Shown in pieces: positions 7,801 to 8,980 of a DNA stretch of 8,980 nt. Position numbers and translations under genes: made by a program. Where the stretch lies: positions 1 through 8,980 of the forward strand of contig JAJQCI010000029.1 of assembly GCA_021202835.1 (NCBI GenBank), in the 5' to 3' direction. Positions within the stretch are counted from its first letter, which is position 1. Each line of letters opens with the position of its first letter. The DNA is from Clostridiales bacterium. GTDB taxonomy: Bacteria; Bacillota; Clostridia; Lachnospirales; CAG-274. Under the pieces are notes generated by a model that did no database searches, had not been told where the DNA came from, and was given only the letters and a program-made list of their open reading frames with translations.

Positions 7801-8886
7801 CGAGCCTACAGTAATTTCAGCAAGTGAGCTGCAGCCTGAAAAGGCATATTCGCCTATTGAGGTTACAGTAGAAGGAATATATATGCTTGTGAGACTTTCA
7901 CAGCCGTAAAATACTGCGTAGCCCAAATATTCAAGGCCTTCTGAAAGATTTACTTCGGAAAGTGAAGTACAGCCGTAAAAAGCATATAAGTCAATAGTTT
8001 CCACAGTAGAGGGTATTGTTATACTCTTAAGGCTTTCACAGGCGAAAAATGCGCTGTCGCCTATGTGAGTTAAGCCCTCGCTTAAATTTACAGTCTGCAG
8101 ATTTACACAGTACTGAAATGCCCAGCCGTCGATATATTCGACGCTTGAGGGTACGGTTACGGTTACTAAATGGGTGTTGCCGTAGAATGTGTCTTCATTG
8201 ATTCCCCTTACACTGTCGGGAATAACATATTCCGTATCGGTTTTTCCCAAGGGATAAAGAACTATGTTTACGGCTGACGTCTCAACTCCTTCGTCGTCTG
8301 TATAGTTATATCTTTCATATATAACGTTGTCTTCGACAAAGTAGTTTTCGCCGCCCTCCATAATAATTTCGGCAAGAGCCGAGCATCCCACAAAGGCCCC
8401 TTCAAGGGACTCAACGCTTGAGGGAAGAGTAACAGACTTAAGACTTGTACAGTCCCTGAATGCATTGTATCTTATGGCTGTTAAACCTTCAGCCACAGAA
8501 AGATCAACCGATTCAAGACTTATACAGTCTTCAAAGGCCCAGTAGCCAATTTCAGTTAATGTTGTGGGGAATGATACACTTTTGATATATTGACAATCCC
8601 AAAAGGTATCCTCGCCTATAACGGTTATGCCTTCGCCGATGGAGACGGAGGTGATGCTGTAGTCGTCCCAGCCGCCGTCCCAAATTTCTCCGGTTCCGGT
8701 TATGGTTAAAACACCGTCGTCGCTTAAGCTCCAGACGGCGTCGTCGCCGCATTCGCCGCTGTCACCGGCCCATACGCTTATGCACGGTACATAAGACAGG
8801 GCCATTACGGCGCTTAAAATAAATGCCGTAAATTTCCCACTCAGTCGGTTTAGGTTACCCCCCCCCCGACAAAAAATCCTTTCCAA
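1693..8886 (-). CDS. Giant secreted BspA-like leucine-rich repeat (LRR_5) surface protein
   Basis: Exported repeat protein of 2,397 residues as written. It carries roughly 65 LRR_5/TpLRR repeats by eye, with a 23-residue consensus like SLTSITIPSSVTSIGxxAFxGC. The repeats are organised in eight modules, each with a GVLTISGTG opening cap. The N-terminus holds a signal peptide (hydrophobic FTAFILSAVMALSYV, probable cleavage after SVWA). Proteins of this type are usually adhesins or binding scaffolds; the ligand here is unknown and no enzyme domain was seen. The frame given starts at a TTG (8886) that lies too far (14 bases) from the AAAGGAG. The better start is the ATG at 8893, which is in another frame because of a ten-G run just downstream; nine or twelve G's would join them. 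At the other end an in-frame TAA removes the last repeats and the dockerin; reading through it would give about 2,563 residues. No other stop or frame break was seen. It could also be a very young pseudogene or carry sequence errors at both ends. Confidence 0.88.
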   Translation of the reverse strand: MERIFCRGGGNLNRLSGKFTAFILSAVMALSYVPCISVWAGDSGECGDDAVWSLSDDGVLTITGTGEIWDGGWDDYSITSVSIGEGITVIGEDTFWDCQYIKSVSFPTTLTEIGYWAFEDCISLESVDLSVAEGLTAIRYNAFRDCTSLKSVTLPSSVESLEGAFVGCSALAEIIMEGGENYFVEDNVIYERYNYTDDEGVETSAVNIVLYPLGKTDTEYVIPDSVRGINEDTFYGNTHLVTVTVPSSVEYIDGWAFQYCVNLQTVNLSEGLTHIGDSAFFACESLKSITIPSTVETIDLYAFYGCTSLSEVNLSEGLEYLGYAVFYGCESLTSIYIPSTVTSIGEYAFSGCSSLAEITVGSENQNYSTVDGVLMDSDQTEIIFYPSGLTATTFEIPASVTYIDYGAFASNAYLAEITVAEGNEAYCGIDGVLLDIDCTEILCYPAAKTSTSYSVPDGVTGINEYVFAYNTYLTSVTVPSSVSYIDGWAFYYCTNLETITLSEGLNHIGDSAFWGCEKLTSITIPSTVSSVDLHAFAYCTALEEVTLSEGNLSYLGEGVFINCTSLKEIYIPNGVYGLYNELFYGCSSLTTVYLPSSINWIDDDVFYGCDNLAYISYDGTEDNWSSLSIGNGNDALNNVTFTYSTFDWSIEDGVLYITGSGSMPDYSEDDDNRAPWYYSYDQINSIVIEDGVTSIGKLAFDNSGTVETITINGSIRSIGNAAFRGSGITSITLPDSLKSIGDYTFQYCNNLTTINIPENVNSISRRAFVSCANLESITADENSNYFCSDNGILYSKDMTSIYATGSANPNITNLVIPDSVNYIYDNAFTDCLAIETLTISERDYIYIGDWAFMGCTNLVSADIYGSAPRITSYTFQGCTSLESVTIPTSVSRIEEYAFGDCSSLKTVNYDGSEDDWNNINIYEGNEYLTNAYETGDISYTIENGVLTVSGTGKMANYDGDSNRAPWADSYDDITSIVIESGITRIGSYAFAGSSSVESVSIPETVTSIGDIAFQCVGASSITLPDSLTSIGGYAFQSSHNLTSIVIPENVTYIGGGVFDNCTGLETITIADGNTSFCSDENGIVYTADMTEVVACGCANTKVADLVIPNTVKYVRNSVFGYNDNIQTVTVAEGASDLVIGDWTFSNCNNLVSADLTGVTEISSGAFYNSPSLATVTVSTSLSYVGESAFECCDSLKTVNYDGSEDDWNNINIEGGNDALVNAYYTADISYTIENGVLTISGTGRMPSYDSWEDTPWHEDKDSITEVIIESGITTVGSHSFETFDQITSVSLPEGLTSIGGWAFCGCTNLQGITFPETLTTISDCAFEDCKNITELYIPANVTSMAHRAFGGTGIATITVSDDNTNYYCENNFALYNGNSLYFCAPASEATSLEILDTVIELWASAVRGCTNLESVTIPEGVDFISSWAFEGCSNLTTITIPSSVNYVYDGAFNECYSLSNVIYNGDNWDGITIEDNNSCLTEAYEYTNNVSDVVYTLEDGVLTISLADGTGGSGWMPNNINYTASWYAENDIDSITSVVISDGITRIGSYAFQFFENLESVTIPTSVTTVKEYAFDGCDSLTTVNYDGSEADWENISIDEGNDCLHNAYDNTITAEISWSVENGVLTVTGTGKMPNYDYEGAPWYDQRDNVTSIYVDHGITSIGNCAFYNFYNVTDVTLPSTLRNIYDGGFEGCTSLPSINFPEIVYIASWAFNGCSSLTSMLIPTATTSIGSCAFNGCTSLQAFEVSDGNPSYVSVDGVLFTSDMGTLHSYPAGKEAQDYTVPDSVGYIMNSAFYASNVQNVTLPDGLWCVENGAFDESTIESVNIPASLNTVADNNSLSSILHNCFCLESITVAEDNELFSSEDGIAFNFNKDKTQLVLYPRAKSDLTEYTVPDSVTSIGSYAVCNPYLTTINLTENVTEIKDGAFSGCSSLTDFTIPSGVTIIEDCTFQGCESLTSFTIPENVTSIGVYAFNQCYGLESVSIPDSVTAIYGSSFPGCTSLKEITIPDSVTYLGDCAFEGCAALETAYISSNVTEILERTFNGCTSLTTVTLPSGLTSVGGQAFCECYSLTTVIYDGENWDNISFGGDNDYLISAYENSYTADITWNIDENGVLTISGTGMMADYADESDVEWYDRREEVTAIVIEDGITKIGARAFEYMTNATSLSIPDSVTKTGEYAFQGCESLTSISISANLTSLGSYAFLGCNSVSSLTVDENNPSYCSVDNILYNKDMTGLIYCPASNPITSLDIPESVTDIWVFALYGCTNLTDVTMHEGLNIIYNWSFQGCTNLRSVTLPSSLETVADGAFDSCPSLLNVYYSGSEDDWNNIYIEDNNSALINAYNYTIGYAENGATDLGWSITDGGVLTISGNGWMPDYAPAWGWEPADEYRPECYE
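1816..2577 (-). repeat. LRR_5 module 7 (254 codons)
   Basis: Opens ADITWNIDENGVLTISGTG, has the cap anchor VEWYDRREEVTAIVIEDG, about six LRR repeats, one island (SYCSVDNILYNKDMTG followed by YCPASNP) and closes with YYSGSEDDWNNIYIEDNNS. Its order of elements matches modules 2, 3 and 4. It is the best reference for what the interrupted module 8 should look like at the position of the stop. Confidence 0.8.
2578..4044 (-). repeat. LRR_5 module 6 (489 codons)
   Basis: Opens AEISWSVENGVLTVTGTG with APWYDQRDNVTSI and closes with YDGENWDNISFGGDNDYL. It carries two islands, one with SYVSVDGVLFTSDMG then YPAGK, and one with LFSSEDGIAFNFNKDKTQL then YPRAK. About fourteen LRR repeats are present, of which the last seven form an uninterrupted 23-residue array. 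Confidence 0.8.
2680..3162 (-). repeat. Seven uninterrupted 23-codon LRR_5 repeats
   Basis: Exactly seven units of 69 bases run from PYLTTINLTENVTEIKDGAF to TVTLPSGLTSVGGQAFCEC. Every unit ends in a cysteine at position 23 and keeps the I/L-P-x-x-V/L-T pattern (the first and fifth units lack the proline). It is the most regular stretch of the whole protein and would form one continuous solenoid segment. Confidence 0.85.
4045..4419 (-). repeat. LRR_5 module 5, minimal (125 codons)
   Basis: The shortest complete module. It opens VSDVVYTLEDGVLTIS with an extra ADGTGG inserted before SGWMPN, then has only two LRR repeats (YAFQFF, YAFDGC), no island, and closes with YDGSEADWENISIDEGND. It shows that the opening and closing caps can enclose as few as two repeats. 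Confidence 0.78.
4420..5211 (-). repeat. LRR_5 module 4 (264 codons)
   Basis: Opens ADISYTIENGVLTISGTG with TPWHEDKDSITEV, has about seven LRR repeats and an island in which the usual YP is replaced (NYYCENNFALYNGN then FCAPAS). It closes with YNGDNWDGITIEDNNSCL. The cap around 5161-5211 is almost identical in protein sequence to that of module 3. Confidence 0.78.
5212..6084 (-). repeat. LRR_5 module 3 (291 codons), near-tandem duplicate of module 2
   Basis: Opens GDISYTIENGVLTVSGTG and closes YDGSEDDWNNINIEGGND. Its length (291 codons) and element order match module 2 (290 codons): ASSITLPDSLTSIG, IPENVTYIG, island SFCSDENGIVYTADMT, LVIPNTV, VIGDWTFSNCNNLVSAD. The closing cap is nearly identical at the DNA level to that of module 2 (around 5255-5310 versus 6128-6183, an offset of 873 bases). 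Confidence 0.85.
6085..6954 (-). repeat. LRR_5 module 2 (290 codons)
   Basis: Opens TFDWSIEDGVLYITGSGSM and closes LKTVNYDGSEDDWNNINI. About eight LRR repeats and one island (NYFCSDNGILYSKDMT then ATGSANPNITNLVIP). It is the partner of module 3, from which it differs mainly by scattered substitutions. Confidence 0.82.
6955..8736 (-). repeat. LRR_5 module 1 (594 codons), with internal duplication
   Basis: The longest module. It opens VWSLSDDGVLTITGTG without the APW anchor seen elsewhere and closes YDGTEDNWSSLSIGNGNDAL. About eighteen LRR repeats are interrupted by three islands that end in YPLGK, YPSG and YPAAK. Two stretches inside it, 8220-7873 and 7521-7171, are clear copies of one another. 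Confidence 0.82.
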
Positions 8887-8893
8887 CAGTCAT
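8855..8893 (-). promoter_or_regulatory. 12-codon ATG frame ending in the G10 tract (OFF state of the giant gene)
   Basis: From the ATG at 8893 the codons read MTVGKDFLSGGG and then TAA at 8857-8855, immediately after the ten G's. One G fewer (or two more) moves the ATG frame into NLNRLSGKF and the signal peptide. Eleven G's would also stop, two codons later. So only one tract length in three expresses the protein from this ATG. Confidence 0.7.
8858..8867 (-). repeat. Homopolymeric tract of ten G (C on the + strand)
   Basis: Ten consecutive C's on the + strand, preceded on the coding strand by TTTTTTGTC. It is by far the longest homopolymer noticed in the window. It sits inside the coding region, eight codons after the ATG, where slipped-strand mispairing would change the frame. 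Tracts like this are also prone to sequencing and amplification error, so the exact length is uncertain. Confidence 0.9.
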
Positions 8894-8900
8894 TGTAATT

Positions 8901-8907
8901 CTCCTTT
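8901..8907 (-). promoter_or_regulatory. Ribosome binding site AAAGGAG for the ATG at 8893
   Basis: AAAGGAG followed by the 7-base spacer AATTACA and then ATG. This is near-ideal spacing for a Gram-positive gene. The TTG at 8886 that is in frame with the long protein would be 14 bases away. This site is the main reason to believe that translation begins at the ATG ahead of the G-tract. Confidence 0.85.
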
Positions 8908-8980
8908 CACTGTTTTTTAAATCCCCTGTGCCGCCCTAAAATCATTCCGAAACAAAGCCCCGGTTCGCTTAGTTTTTTAC
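8908..8980 (-). other. Upstream leader of the giant gene, no clear promoter
   Basis: Seventy-three bases upstream of the ribosome binding site. No convincing -10/-35 pair, operator, or stable hairpin was seen. Any promoter may lie beyond the right edge of the window. Confidence 0.4.

Larger units (their letters stand above)
8767..8893 (-). other. Signal peptide region of the giant LRR protein
   Basis: After the G-tract the frame encodes NLNRLSGKFTAFILSAVM and ALSYVPCISVWA: basic residues, a hydrophobic core and a small-residue cleavage site, probably between SVWA and GDSGE. No lipobox with a following mature cysteine is evident; the Cys in VPCIS lies before the predicted cleavage point. The codons before the tract (8893-8868) belong to the variable N-terminal leader and are not needed for a normal signal peptide. 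Confidence 0.7.

Noticed and set aside
8552..8752. Arginine-rich 66-codon frame on the - strand
   Set aside because: It is a shifted reading of the first module of the giant protein; the arginine richness comes from GA/CG-rich codons for Asp, Glu and Gly. No ribosome binding site or family resemblance.
1195..8886. CRISPR array or other short direct-repeat array
   Set aside because: The repeated DNA is all coding, keeps codon periodicity (69-base LRR units) and diverges at third positions; there are no identical repeats with unique spacers.
8947..8976. Possible terminator hairpin followed by TTTTTT on the + strand at the right edge
   Set aside because: Only four-base complementarities (CGAA/TTCG, AAGC/GCTT) can be found and they conflict with each other; there is no gene on the + strand here to terminate.

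Overview
The window looks like part of a chromosome of a low-to-medium GC, anaerobic, Gram-positive Clostridia-type bacterium, plausibly a gut or rumen Oscillospiraceae/Ruminococcus-like organism. The evidence is an AAAGGAG ribosome binding site, a ferredoxin-domain aldo/keto reductase typical of anaerobes, and a giant secreted LRR_5 (BspA-like) protein whose last 59 codons encode a type I dockerin. Assignment to a genus is inference.

Layout: positions 1-1109 (+) hold the 3' part of an aldo/keto reductase gene whose start lies left of the window. Positions 1125-1168 hold a hairpin with a T-run on each strand, which fits a shared terminator between two converging genes. Positions 1195-8893 (-) are one giant surface-protein gene. 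After a signal peptide it encodes eight consecutive LRR_5 modules of 125-594 residues. Each module opens with a GVLTISGTG-type cap, and modules 1-7 close with a variant of the YDGSEDDWNNI...GN..L.NAY cap (module 8 has a degenerate one). The C-terminus is a dockerin. Positions 8894-8980 hold the upstream leader with the ribosome binding site.

The most interesting signals sit at the two ends of the giant gene. At the 5' end, the only ATG with a well-spaced ribosome binding site (8893) is followed by a run of ten G's (8858-8867 on the complement). With ten G's the ATG frame stops after 12 codons. With nine or twelve it would read into the signal peptide and the rest of the protein. This is the layout of a phase-variable contingency gene. 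At the 3' end, a single in-frame TAA (1693-1695) separates the LRR body from the last repeats and the dockerin, with the same frame open on both sides. As written, the anchoring dockerin would be lost unless the stop is read through or is an error.

The two genes show no functional link beyond convergence. The reductase is probably a cytoplasmic redox enzyme. The giant protein is probably exported and, when complete, docked onto a cohesin-bearing scaffold or surface protein.
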